This document shows positions 1 through 11,200 of a stretch of DNA of 39,670 nucleotides, one piece after another; the stretch's first letter is position 1; every line of letters begins with the position of its first letter. Location: assembly GCA_026770585.1 (NCBI GenBank), contig MU647853.1, positions 9,311 through 48,980 of the forward strand, in the 5' to 3' direction. Under the pieces are notes generated by a model. It was not told the DNA's origin. It saw nothing but the letters and a program-made list of their open reading frames with translations, and made no database searches. This stretch comes from Baffinella frigidus (taxonomy: Eukaryota > Cryptophyceae > Cryptomonadales > Baffinellaceae). A program made the translations under genes and the position numbers.

Positions 1-311
1 CGCCAGCGCTCTTGCCGCAGCCAGCCCCACGGCGGAGGCTGGCGCGACTCTTGTCTCTGCCAGCTGGACATGTTTGGATTCTCTGCTTTGGCCAGTGCTG
101 CTTGCCTTAAAGCCCTGCCACCTTCGGGGCGCTGCCATGCTGGAATCCTGACCCTCCAGCGGATCCTGATCTGTCTTTTCCAGCTGCATGCACAGTCTCT
201 TGCGCAGCGGTGACGAGCCGCTGCACCACGTTGTAAGGACTGTAGCAAGCTGACAGCAGGCTAGTGGAGAGTTGGCCACTTATGAAATCCACTAGCTTGA
301 CAGGTATGAGC
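1..311. repeat. Direct repeat copy A (LTR-like), truncated by window start
   Basis: This sequence recurs at 2305-2616 in the same orientation with about seven differences (roughly 98% identical), ending in both copies near GACAGGT(T)ATGAGC. The block could be the LTR of a 2.3-kb non-autonomous element or one boundary of a 2.3-kb tandem satellite. No reverse transcriptase or gag is visible between the copies, and the left limit lies outside the window. Confidence 0.8.
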
Positions 312-420
312 ACACGTATGCTTGTGAACTTCGCTGATGCTTTCGTTGGACCTCTTCTCAGGCCAACGAGCCTCTGCAGAGCTTAGCCGCTGGCGGCATC
401 CGTCCATCGACGGCTTTCAA

Positions 421-812
421 CGCTGGCGCACCCTTCGCGGCGCGCTTCAGCAGCGATCGTCAAGTGTTCCACGCCTGGTCATCGCAACGTCTTCGTGCGT
501 AGGGGTTTGTCCCACGTCGCGCACATCGACGATCTTCTTCCATTGCCACCGCATTCTCCTCAACGCGTGACGGCATCTGCGGCGTTCTCCGTAACGCGCG
601 TCAGCAGCTATGGCTGGGCGTTCCACGCTCCGTCTTAGCAAAGTCGTCGTTCGCACGGGTTTCTCACCGCGTCGCGTATGTCGTCTACTTCATCGCTGGC
701 GCACCCTCGGCGGCGCGCGCCAGCAGCGACGGCCAAGCGTTCCACGCTCGGTCATCGCAACATCTTCGTGCACACGGGTTCCTCCCGCGTCGCGCACATC
801 GACATCCATTTC
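421..812. repeat. Degenerate ~137-bp tandem repeats
   Basis: The segment starting CGCTGGCGCACCCT at 421 recurs at 694, two periods of about 137 bp later. A diverged middle copy lies near 590-690. Shared landmarks are CAGCAGCGA, GTTCCACGC and CGCGTCGC. Long overlapping frames here (for example 610-1026 and 678-1160 plus) follow from GC-rich repeat sequence and show no protein family. Confidence 0.7.
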
Positions 813-1180
813 GTGTCGGGCTCCCCGTCGTCCGCGTCGACTGTCTACGTCTCTCGTCTCGCCCTCCCCCTGGGGGGGGGCCCGCGGGCTCCGTCGAGGG
901 GGGAAGGAGACAGAACAGCCTTCCGGTCCTGGGCTGGAAGGCTTTACGGAGGCGACTCGCAGCTCTCTCGCGGCTGGACCATGGGGGGCAGACGCCTCGC
1001 CTCTGGCACCCACTCCTCTGGAGTAGGGGGGGCAGGCGCCTGCCTCGCTCTCGGCAGGAGCAGGGGGGGAGACGGCGTCGCTCATCGCACTCTTCGGGCC
1101 TCTCGACGACCTCGCACGCAATCAGGCATTCCCCTAGTCAGTCTTGGTATCGCACGCTAGTGCGTCTGCCTCAGCCAACA
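813..1180. other. GC-rich stretch with homopolymer runs
   Basis: Contains several G runs of six to nine bases near 870-905, 980-1035 and 1060-1070. No gene, RNA or terminal repeat is recognisable. It links the two tandem arrays of the left repeat block. Confidence 0.5.
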
Positions 1181-1905
1181 GGATCGGTTTGAATCCCTGC
1201 ATGATAGCGTCGCTCGTCTACAGAGCCATGCCACCTTCGGGACGCTGCCATGCTGGGGCTCAGACCCTCCTGCTGATCCTGAGTTGTATTATCTCCCTCT
1301 AGCCTCGTCTCAGTCAGCTGGATCGGTTTGAATTCCTGCATGAAAGCGCTGCTCGTCTACAGAGCCCTGCCGCCTTAGGGTCGCTGCCATGCTGGGAATC
1401 AGACCCTTCTGCTGATCCTGAGGTGTCCTCTCTCCCTTGCTAGCTGCCTGTATAGTCCTTTCGGGAGAAATATTGCAGAGGTTCGCCTGCAATGTTTCTG
1501 TAGGAGCGGCGTGCCGCTTCACCATGGTGGGAGGACTGTCAAGAGTTGACAGCTAGCTAGAAGAGAGTGACCGTTTGCACAGTCCCTGTAGGAGCGGTGA
1601 CGAGCCGCTTCACCAGGTTGGGAGAAATATTGCAGAGCTGAGGTTCGCCTGCAATGCTTCCGTAGGAGCGGCGTGCTGCTTCACCACGTTGGGAGGGCTG
1701 CTACAAACTGACAGCAAGCTAGGATTAGAGTGACCGTTTTGTACAAGTCCCTGTAGGAGCGGTGACGAGCCGCTCCCCCATGTCGGGAGAATATTGCTGA
1801 GCTGATATTCGCCTGCAATGTTTGCACCACGTTGCAAGGGCTGTTACAAACTGACAGCAAACTAGTGGGAATTGGTTACTTATGAGTCCACTAGCTTGAC
1901 AGGTT
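1181..1905. repeat. Degenerate tandem repeats, periods 139 and ~157-165 bp
   Basis: GGATCGGTTTGAAT recurs at 1181 and 1320 (period 139). GGGAGAA(A)TATTGC recurs at 1463, 1620 and 1785 (periods 157 and 165), with GTAGGAGCGGTGACGAGCCGCT between. The array ends near 1905 in a diverged version of the 311-bp direct-repeat terminus (CTAGCTTGACAGGTTAT), so the array is related to the flanking copies. Confidence 0.75.
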
Positions 1906-2304
1906 ATCCGGATGGAGCACGTCGGGCGTCCGCAGGGAGCATGCAGTGGAGGCGCCGCGTCCGTTCATGTTCTTCTTCTGCCTCAACGCACCGCATCAAG
2001 CCTTCAGTGGTGGTCTAGCACGTCTGATATCGAGGTGTCAATCTCGAAAGTTGAGCTTGGAGTTTCCCTGCTGAGCTTGGAGTTTCCCGCTAGGCTGGGA
2101 ACTCCGAGTCCAGAGCAAATGGCTCCAATTCCTCCCTTTGTGGGCGAAACGGCTGGGGAGGATTCGGTCCCCAAATTCGGTTGATCCGAATTAGGATCTG
2201 CAGCTCCAATGTTCTGGTCCGGTGCCACGCCGTCAGGCCGTCACCGGATGCGTCAGTGAAGTTCACAAGCCCCATGTATCGCTATCTTCAGTCTGTTGGC
2301 CGCG

Positions 2305-2616
2305 CGCCAGCGCTCTTGCCGCAGCCAGCCCCACGGCGGAGGCTGGCGCGACTCTTGTCTCTGCCAGCTGGACATGTTTGGATTCTCTGCTTTGGCCAGC
2401 GCTGCTTGCCTTAAAGCCCTGCCACCTTCGGGGTGCTGCCATGCTGGAATCCTGGCCCTCCAGCGGATCCTGGTCTGTCTTTTCCAGCTGCATGCACAGT
2501 CTCTTGCGCCGCGGTGACGAGCCGCTGCACCACGTTGTAAGGACTGTAGCAAGCTAACAGCAGGCTAGTGGAGAGTTGGCCACTTATGAAATCCACTAGC
2601 TTGACAGGTTATGAGC
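2305..2616. repeat. Direct repeat copy B (LTR-like)
   Basis: Second, complete copy of the sequence at 1-311, offset by 2,304 bp, same orientation. It ends at CTAGCTTGACAGGTTATGAGC. A third, diverged copy of just this terminus sits at about 1860-1905. Confidence 0.8.
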
Positions 2617-3110
2617 CCTGAGGAATCCCTCTTCGTGTGGAGGTTTCTCTCGAAATAGGCTCACGTCCATTGTCTCCATCCCTCAAGTGACCAGTAGGCT
2701 CACACACCCTCACGTAGAGCCGTATCTAGGACCTGCCTACGATCTCTTTGCGGTTAAATTTGACCGAATGGCCGCATGAAAGATAGCCTAATCGATGACT
2801 TCTTCTCCGCCCGAGGCGGCCCCCCCTTGATGTCTACGTGATATGACGCAACGCATTGCGACTTTGGTGACGATCTCTTTTATGCACGAATCGTTTCCTC
2901 ACCTGGAGGACGTAGTTGCTCGGTTCAAATCGTAGAGCCAGAACCACCAATGGAGGGTAAGAAGTACTTGGCGTCATACGGCCCTGCCCCTTCCCGATTT
3001 TGCTCATTTCATGAACAAAAAAAGTTTCCAGTGGGTTTCTCAAGAAACCCGTCAGAAATGTGTGAAAGAAAAAAACACCCGACATTTCACACATTTTCCG
3101 GGACAAAAGT
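2617..3110. other. Intergenic; two short hairpins only
   Basis: I see no gene. There is a perfect inverted repeat GGGTTTCT-CA-AGAAACCC at about 3032-3049 and an inverted pair AAATGTGTGAAA / TTTCACACATTT at about 3056-3096, which could fold in RNA or DNA. No role is evident. Confidence 0.5.
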
Positions 3111-3113
3111 ACA

Positions 3114-3626
3114 TTAACATTGAGCTGTAAACACGAGCCTCGGTGGACTAATGAAGGTATCCTTGGTCTCGCTTGTGCGTCGGGCCTTGGCCTCTGCGGC
3201 CTGTCTCCTCCCAAGCGGGGATTCATCTGGTAGCGAAGGTTGGTTTGGTGCTCTGTTTCCCGGACCTACCAACGGATGGCAGAAAAAACGTCTGGCGGAG
3301 CGCTCGCGAAGCGGCCCACTGGGGCTGACATATTGACGGGGCCGAAGTGCCTCTTGGTGCTGGGGGGATCCGTGAAGGCGACAGCGGCCGCGCGCGTGCG
3401 GCTCACGCCCGGCGAAGCCAAACACGGGAGGGGGAGAGAGGAGGGCACGTGCACCCAAGCGGTCGGTGGGCGGTCCTTGTTCACACCCCAGGCCCTTCCG
3501 CGGGCCCTTCCGCGGGCCCTTCCGCGGGCCCTTCCGCGGGCCCTTCCGCGGGCTCTTCTGAGCGCGCTTGCTTGGGCCCCCGCTCTCTGCCTCGTTCTCA
3601 TCTTCCCCGCTCTCTTCCTCTTTCAA
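3114..3626 (-). CDS. Possible coding fragment, acidic then Lys/Arg/Gly/Pro repeats
   Basis: An open minus-strand frame starts with an acidic stretch (KEEESGEDENEAESGG) and continues into a basic segment built from repeated KGPR units encoded by the 12-bp microsatellite at about 3489-3553. It has no good ATG: the frame opens at TTG after a stop, so if real it is an internal exon. The acidic-plus-basic layout resembles low-complexity nuclear proteins. The tail (GPGNRAPNQPSLPDESPLG) is unremarkable. The opposite frames are also open because of the repeat, so I hold this weakly. Confidence 0.25.
   Translation of the reverse strand: MKEEESGEDENEAESGGPSKRAQKSPRKGPRKGPRKGPRKGPRKGLGCEQGPPTDRLGARALLSPPPVFGFAGREPHARGRCRLHGSPQHQEALRPRQYVSPSGPLRERSARRFFCHPLVGPGNRAPNQPSLPDESPLGRRQAAEAKARRTSETKDTFISPPRLVFTAQC
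3489..3553. repeat. 12-bp microsatellite, about five copies
   Basis: Unit GGGCCCTTCCGC repeated about five times. The unit length is a multiple of three, so every frame through it is open. Confidence 0.9.
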
Positions 3627-4125
3627 CAGCTTGCACCAGCTTTATTTGTTGGGACAACACACACAGAGAGGTCAAGCTGCACCACATCGTTAGCTTCGCC
3701 CTCGTCATCAGACCCGGGTTTCTTTTCCCAACCGCCGCAGAGTTACTGAGAACAAGGCCAACGAGGTTGGGATGCACGCCCTGCCCGCAGCGAGAGGCCT
3801 GGCCTTTTCTACCTCAAATCGCTCGCTGCCGAGACCCCAGCAAGACCATCAGCTAGCTAACCATTTTCTCCTTGTGAGTTTGGAAGTCACCGCAGCCCCG
3901 CACTGACAGCCTTAGCTCTTGCGACCCTTGCGGACCATCCTCCAATTCTCCTTGGTCACGTCTGGCCGAGAGAGATCCTGTGATATCGCACACCGACATG
4001 AGTGGGTTGTAAGAAACGGAGTTCAGAATGTATGCCAGAGACGTCAGCGTCAGCGGCGAGCAACTAGTACAAACGCATTGTACTTGAATCAATGAATAGC
4101 CCCCTCCCTGGCTGACAGTTGACAA

Positions 4126-4195
4126 GTCTGGTGTCTGCGGATGACTCAACATTCTCCAGTGTCTGGTGTCTGTGGATGACTCAACATTCTCCAGA
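4126..4195. repeat. 35-bp tandem duplication
   Basis: Two adjacent copies starting GTCTGGTGTCTG at 4126 and 4161, differing at one or two positions. Similar small tandem duplications recur in the genic island (see 9865-9895, 10858-10910, 12574-12633). Confidence 0.85.
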
Positions 4196-5736
4196 GCAAA
4201 CCTCGAGGAATGGCGGCTCTTCATCCCCAACTTCTGGGGTCTTGTCGAAGCATTGAATAACCATCGACGCCTGGAAATAGAACGAAAATGACAGTCATTG
4301 CAAAATCTCACGAATCTGTTTCTGTGGGGGGGACCAAAGTGGGAAGAACCAAAAACCAGACGATTCGTGAAAAGAGCATGGACCTGATTTTTTTTGTCGC
4401 AAAGACGATCGCTGTGCCCGAAGAGTGTTCCAAGATGAATCAGACGCTGCGTCACGACAGGTCTTCCTGGTGTGGGCGTTTACATATCCACTTTTAGACT
4501 AACAAAACACACAAGAACATGCACTCTCTGGGGGTTCGAGGTTGTTGGGCGCTTCGGTTTTGGGTTTTCGGGTTTACGGGGTTGTAGGTTAGGGCAGGAA
4601 GGGGTTGGTTGCGTCTAGGTTGCACTGGAAGAGCTGGAAATGAGAAGGTGGGGGGGGGTCAGACGAGTAAGTTCGCGGATCTTGAGATGAAGGAACATTC
4701 CGGTGTCCTGCTTCGACGCCACGAATGACACGTCCGTGTCATCCTGAAAAAAATGGATGGATGTTGCTTATAATGCGACCGTTAGCTTGATACCTTGCAA
4801 ATATGTATTCTCGTATCCACAGATCAGGACATCACAGCTTGCAACGATCTGAACGGAGTGTGCGCAACCTGAAACTTAACGCGGACCAGCACCTCACCGG
4901 TTCCCTCCACGCTTCCACCATCCCTGCGGATCTGTGCTTTCAGAGATTCGACTCGAGTCGCATGCCGCATCCCGAGACAAGACCGGGAGAGGAGGTGGCT
5001 TTTCACGAATTGGTGGTATGTCTAAAATACTACTCATATGTCGACAGGAAATAAAACTGGCAAGAAACACCCGACTTTGCATCATTTGGGCAACTGAACG
5101 TATGCTGACCGGACTACATTGACGGACGGCGGTATATCCAGGGTGGCTTGACTCTGCACCAGGGTCGAATCTTCTGACCAGGGTGCTGGAACTGGCAGTC
5201 CCCATGCCGTGGGCATCGCCTGGGTGGGTATGCGGCGTTTCAGTAGCTCTCCCACCCGTTCGCATGCTAGTGAACCGTTTTCGATAACCAAGTTCGCCGT
5301 GGGGGAGGAATTCCATCTAAGATAGTGCAAAAGTTTGAGATATGTGGGTCTAGAGATTGCAGAAAACGGAGAGAGGTCTCCCGATGTTACAAACACACAA
5401 CTGTCAACGATTTTTGTTAAGATGTTGAAGGTGAAACTAGCAGTTGAATCCTCACAGCAATTATGGTGAAGCTTGGTGTGGCAGTGCCTGTCCCTTGCTC
5501 CACAGCATTCCTCCCGATAAGGCGTTTGGGAGGACGAACTCCTGCACCATGAGTCACAGTGAACGTTATCTGTGGAATAAGCCGCGCTCTCGGAGCCGTC
5601 AGTATTTACGCTACTCAATACAGACGAGATCTCGCCTGTGCCTACCTGTTTCGGCTTGTAGCACCGGTCTCTACAAGCCCCAAAAGCAATAAGGTACACA
5701 CTCACCCCGAGAGATGAAGTGTAACTTGACTTTGGG
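4196..5736. other. Stretch without a convincing gene
   Basis: Frames on both strands are open (for example minus 5082-5831 and 3853-4455), but none shows a recognisable domain or a consistent exon structure. A G-rich section at about 4550-4660 contains degenerate GGGTTT-type motifs resembling the telomere-like repeats at the right end of the window. The area lies just downstream of the RING gene stop and could hold its 3' UTR. Confidence 0.4.
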
Positions 5737-7068
5737 TTAATTAGTTGCTTTGATAGTCTTAACTCGGCAGCGGTCAAAAAGAGGGCGGCATCTTGCCTGC
5801 ACGATCGTCCGGCAGTGGGGGCACGGCACACCCTCGATTGCCTGAAATACCGCGGCTTTACGAAGACTGGTGACGCACACGGGACAGAACCTGTCGGTAT
5901 TAGGTCAGTTCAGTCTCATTTCGGCAGGTTTTGAGAAAGCTATATCTCTGATCTCGGAAGGGAGTTGCGTGGGAACATGGTTCCCTGGAAAATAGACTTT
6001 TGCAACTTTTTAGTTCTCAAAACAATAAGAAACTTTCCCGACGGAACCCCCTATCTCCACCTTCCAATGGAAAATGTCAACAGTAGGGGTGAAATTGGGT
6101 CGGCCCAGACACCCTTACTTTGATGTTGGGTCGACAAGTGACCCAAGGTCGACCTAGGGGGGTCGACCCGTGGGGGTCGACCACGGTGTTCGACCAATGA
6201 AGGTCGACCCCCGTGGGCTGGCCCACGCTGGATTAGGTCCTCCAGAAGCAAAGGTTGACAAAATGGCTCCAAAGCCCGAGACATGCGGCCCACTGGGTCA
6301 GCCCACCTTTCGACAAAGACTGGGTCAAACCAGGTGGGTCCACCCAATGGGCTGCCCCCCCGGGGGTCGACGCTGGGTCGGCCCACGGGCCACCCTAGGA
6401 CCGACCCATGAGGGTCCACCCACCTGGGTCGTGGGCCGACCCGGTGGGTCACCAGGTGGGTTGTTTGTCACCGGAGATTGGAATTGCCGTGGGTCGACCG
6501 AAAATTCTGGGTCGACCTACCCGGGCCATCCCCACTGTGAAAAATTCCAAGAATTCGAGGTTCCCGAGGCCCGTGGAAACCCCCGTTGATGGTAACATTT
6601 AAAACCTCAGACCCGTTAAAACTTTTATCGACGTCTCTGGAATCCTCAGGATTCTCCCTTTGCTGCTCAATTATCTCCCCGACTACTCCCTAGAACCAGC
6701 AGTTAAGCTGCCCAATTTCCTTTCCAACTATTCCCTAGCAACATAAGTTCGACTTTTCTGCAGGTTCGTTGTGTTCCATTTCACAGAATCTTTACCCGAT
6801 GTTGCAGAGCGCATCATGACAATTCCGGAAGCGACCAGACCAGGGGTTCAAAAGTTCAAGGATAAAGATTTTGGATAAAATTCGAGACCTCGCGTTGTGT
6901 TGGAAATTGTGGGGTCTTACTCGTGGCCGCACGGCATGAGGCGCGCGTCAGCGATTTCCTCGAAACAGATGGTGCACAGATCTTCGTCGTCTTGTTCGTC
7001 TACCGACAACTCACTGAATCCCGAGCCCTTCGTTGGGGTCGCCGCCACCTTTGGTTTCGGGCAGGGCG
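5737..7068 (-). CDS. RING-HC zinc-finger protein, probable E3 ubiquitin ligase (5' end not resolved)
   Basis: Two minus-strand exons are joined: about 7068-6921 and 5890-5737 (TAA at 5737-5739). The donor is CACGA|GTAAGA and the acceptor CCGACAG|GTTC. The junction keeps phase and falls inside a complete RING-HC motif: DLCTIC, then MPCGHE (exon 1) joined to FCPVC, then PCPHC (exon 2). Spacing is C-x2-C-x11-C-x-H-x2-C-x2-C-x17-C-x2-C, all eight zinc ligands present. RING-HC domains recruit E2 conjugating enzymes. Upstream of the RING is an acidic segment (VDEQDDEDL); downstream are only about 30 residues. A stop in frame at 7073-7075 shows exon 1 starts by splicing, probably at the AG at 7069-7070. 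A possible earlier exon is 7389-7316 (TTGCAG|CATG to AAAAT|GTAAGG). The 1,030-nt intron contains the fold-back element at 6081-6537. Confidence 0.8.
6081..6537. mobile_element. MITE-like fold-back element rich in GGGTCGACC motifs
   Basis: Imperfect terminal inverted repeats of about 31 bp start CAGTAGGGGTG at the left and, on the opposite strand, CAGTGGGGATG at the right, both running into GGGT.GG..CGRCCC. The interior is packed with partly palindromic GGGTCGACC / GGGTCGGCC motifs, including eight GTCGAC sites. No transposase is encoded. The CAGTRGGG ends recall hAT-type termini, but I could not find a clean 8-bp target duplication. It sits inside the large intron of the RING gene. The 139-codon plus and 133-codon minus frames through it are by-products of the repeats. 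Confidence 0.65.
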
Positions 7069-8208
7069 CTAGTCATACTATAATGGTAACCAGTTTTGGC
7101 AGACGAGGTTGTTATGGCACCTGTTAAAAACGGCACCGTTAGCCCAGAGCAACGCTGGCATCGAGTGTGGCGCCTGATAGAGATATCAATTCAATTCCGG
7201 GGGAAGGCAACGCTTCTGGGCAACGTCTAGGTGCTGATTGTCAGGGGCGAGTACTAGTATGATGTTGGCACGTACTGGATTTCAGGAGAAGGTCAGTTGA
7301 TGAACTCAGCCTTACATTTTATGGCCGTCCAGACACGGTGCTTCCGTCGACATTTTGGTCGTCACAGCAGCCGACCACGCATAATCATGCTGCAAGGGAG
7401 AGAGTGGCAAATGCTGGTATCTTCATGGTTCCGTAATTACTTCACGGAGTTGACAAACACGAGATGCAATTGGGCAAAGCTGCCAGCATCCCTGCCAAGG
7501 GCTGCTGGTTTTGTGGAAAAGATCTTGGGAATCAACATTTTTACCTTCAACACCATTCTTTCAGACTTGAAGCACGGTCTGGGGTTCGAAATCTGAGAAA
7601 CGAATCTACGTTTGGTCGTTGGGGGGAACCTGCTTGTCTACCGCATAATCGCCCCCTCTCGCCGCCCCTCGAGTTGATGCGTAGTTGACACTCGGCAAGA
7701 CCCCGGGCAACACGGCTTGCAAGCTGCTGATGCGACATTGTGAATCCGTGGGGTTGACTACAGCTGCCAGGGCCCCATGATCGTGCGAAGATTCTCCTGC
7801 GTTTCAACAGATGGATCATCATGCAACAGCGGGAGACGTCATCTCGTGTGAAAGGTCAAAATTAGGAACGTAATTTGATCATCTTTGATAAAGTTCTAAG
7901 CGCGCTGTGGTTGAGGATTGTGAGTCATGGGATTGAGTTCGTAGGGAAAATACTATACTGGTGAGCAGGGACGGAAATCGAGTGCCGGGGAAACAGGAGC
8001 CAGCAACAAAGGTTATTCGGTCGAGACCGTTCTGACGAGAGTTCGAGAGAGGCAGCCCCACACCACCCCATGCAAGTTTCGATGCCCCATGCACCGGAAA
8101 ATCGACTGGAGAGCCCACGTTCGGTCTGGCGCGGCATTCTAGCCCCTCCAAACCATCCTGAGGTATGAGTGACATGTTCGCATGATTAAGACATGTTCGC
8201 ATGATTCA
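7069..8208. other. Between RING gene exons and the 13-exon gene
   Basis: Likely holds the 5' exons of the RING gene: exon-like minus segments are 7389-7316 and an ATG-led frame at about 7743-7547 (starts MSHQQLASRVARGL). They could not be joined in phase with confidence. A 16-bp tandem duplication (ACATGTTCGCATGATT twice) lies at about 8173-8208. Frames at 7879-8202 minus are open but featureless. Confidence 0.35.
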
Positions 8209-11200
8209 TCATCTCTCGAAATTACTCAATTGTCTCAAAGAAAACAGGGAGCAGATTTCATCAACATGCCTCACAATGGCACCATGCAGTGTGAGCTCAG
8301 CGAATGCTTGAAAGGGCGCTAGACACACTTGAGTGAGAACGAGCTTCGTGCCCTTGATCTTCTTCTTGCCCTTCGCCGATGTCGCCTCGGCCTGCCCCAA
8401 AACACCTCTCAAGCACACTGTGTGTTCACTGGTAACAAAACCCTCCGCTATCTTCCAACGTAAATGGGGAGTGGAACTCAAAACAAAATGCAAGGGATGA
8501 TGATGCAAATGTGAGAACCTTTGACTGGGGATGCGCTTGAAGCGACGCAGTGCCCATACCCTTTTCACCGTCCTGCTCGAAGGCATAACAAGAAACAATT
8601 ACGAAAATGCTAACCTAAAGAAAGGACAAATGGGCTTTTCAATACACGTGCCGAGATGTAGGTTATAACCCTCACAAATGTATGGTGTACACCTTCGGTG
8701 CCTTCGACTGAGCAGTAAGCTTTGCTTGTGATTCTGCCGCGGCAGCAAGAGCCTTCTTGCTTGATTCAAGCAGTTGGATCGCCTTGCGCGGCTGATACTC
8801 AGAGTTATCCAATGCCTCAGCGACCTCGGGCATGGAGCATCCTGGTTCGAGAAATTAAGGTCAACGGAACTTGGCACTCTTACAAGCCGATGAAAGATTG
8901 CAGGATTTGGTTTGCATGGAAGAATTTCAAGAACCTGTCTTCTTCATCACCATCTCAAGTTCTTTGTCGTTGACCTGTTTGACCAGAACTTGAGTTGCCC
9001 CGAAGTAGCAGTTTATGCTGAGTTTACAGCCAAGCAAGTTACGCAAGGGAAACATCGGATCCAGAAGTGGGTGAATGCCTTTCCGAAAATGTACTCCTTG
9101 TCATTGAGCATGCCCAAGTCAGACGGAGTTTGCTCTGCCTCAACGTTGGTCGTTGTGCCCAGAGCTCGATTTAAATACCTGTGACATAGTATGTCCAGAT
9201 CAAAATATTGCTCAAACCATGTTTGGGGAGGCGGGAGCATCGGAAGGAACGAACTTAAAAATGACATTTGCTGGGCGGAGGTGTTGTCGAGAGCAGTAAG
9301 AATCCAGCACATTTGATAGTGCACTTCCTTGCTTGACCGGAAAGCACACCTGTTCGGGGGAGGAGAATCGATGGAATGTATGCCGAAATGTATGCCTCCA
9401 CATTCAAGGGAATGAATGCCTTCACATTGAAAAAAACCACAAGGTATTATGGAAGAAAAGAAGAGAAGTTCAGTCTCTCAATAATCCTACGAGTTACCTC
9501 TTCGCAGCCGTCAACGATGATGCTGATTGAGATGCCTTTTGACATTTCAATCGCGCCTTCGCATATTTCCACCGACAGTTCGATTGGCCCTGTAAGTGGG
9601 GGTTTGAAGCGCGCGGAAAGAACATCGAGTTCAGGGTACTTCGGCGTCTGAATTCCTTCTGCCACTAAGCAGGCGCAGAATTCTTTTCCCCCGGAAGTAT
9701 GGTGCAAAATTCGTTGGAAACCGTAGCCGTAGCAATCGATAAGATTGAGGCCCCCAGTGGTTGCTAAGTGGTACGCCCTGTTCGTGTGCTTATTTTCCTG
9801 ATATTCCAATTACCTCTCCTCGATCGACGCACAATGTGAGTTTACATCAGCACACAAAACCCACCGTTCCAGGAAACCCACCGTTCCAGGCCGGCCCTAG
9901 GGTGGCGTAATTTTGCCATCCTCGAAAGCGCGCCTCCTTGCCGTACTTGAATGTGGCCTCTTTCCGGAACTGCGGAAACGAGTGTCCGGCGCTGCATAGA
10001 GCGAACGCAAAAGTCACCTGCGGACAAAACTGTTCACTGGCATCACGCCACTCGTTACAAGGTGGAAAAAAATTACGATCTCCTGGAGATCAGACATTTT
10101 TTTATGTTTCGGTTCCCTTTTTCTCCAAGGAAACCAAAGAGATGCGCGCACCCTCTTCTCGAGGTGTGAGTCTTCGAAAAGAGCATAGGTCGCATCGAGG
10201 TAAACAGCGACGCACGGCCCATTGACGCTGTCCACCTGTACGATCATTTTTCATTCAAGTCAGAGCACCTCAAATCGGCCGAAAGATCTTATCAACCCCC
10301 TGCCTGTCTACAAACGTGAAGCTGCTTCGCTTTCCGAACGAGGTGAAAAGAGCCCCCTGAGACGCTCTCCGGGCTGCACCTCGGATTGGAAGAGCCGAAT
10401 CGCCCAGGGAACCCCCGCGGCGTATAAAGGCGGCGACAAAATCTGCATCAGATGGCATGTCTGGGTCAGAAACAAGGTATTCACCTAGTAAAATCTTCGG
10501 CCGAGAGGAAAGGGTCCTCACGGGGTTTTTTTTCAGCCGGATATGATTGACACGCTCAACATGACAGATTAACCAAAAAAATCGAGGAATGTCCACGCAG
10601 TATTCTTTCGAGAATTCTGAAGTCGAGTTTTCTGAACCAATTCTTTCGGTGAAATATTCCCTCTCTGCAGCGGGGTCATGGAGGTGTACCTGGTTTTGCT
10701 CTGAGGAGCGTGAATGGTTAAAAAAGGAGAGCGAAAATCGTCCCTCGATGTCCTGGCTCTCCGCATCGCACCATGGCCACATCTCCTCTTCAACTTGCTC
10801 CCCCTGAATTCGAACCACGGAAACAGGACGCAAATCATTATTATCCAACAAACTCTGCAAGTCAACTTTGTGGGGACAGAACTGCAAGTCAACTTTTTGG
10901 GGACAGTAAATGTCTGAACACGATGGGCATCGCAAGGGTGGACATCACGTTGGGTAAATCATGGAAGAGACAGATGACACTACCAGAGTCCCTCGTAGTT
11001 GGGCGAGGTAGTGCTGCGCGGTCTCGCATTTGGCGCGGAGGGCATTGAGGCGACCAACGACGTGATTGTACAAAGGAAGACAGCGGTCAGAGTCTCTGCC
11101 CTGATCGAGGTCCTCAATGACATTGCTTGGCACTGCATCAAGGAGAAACTGTGCAAGCTGGAGTCGGCGGTGCAGCAGCTCCGAATATTCTGGAGCTCTG

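Noticed and set aside
1181-1215. B-box-like GGTTTGAATCC suggesting a tRNA
   Set aside because: No A box or stems at the right distance; the motif belongs to a 139-bp tandem repeat.
6051-6589. 133- and 139-codon frames over the GTCGAC-rich element
   Set aside because: The repeats are palindromic and open in several frames on both strands, and the region is intronic.
9447-9809. Hotdog-type thioesterase identity for the exon ending LSARFKPPLTGPIELSVEI
   Set aside because: The resemblance is limited to a short beta-strand-like stretch; no catalytic residues or full fold can be traced, so I left the gene unnamed.
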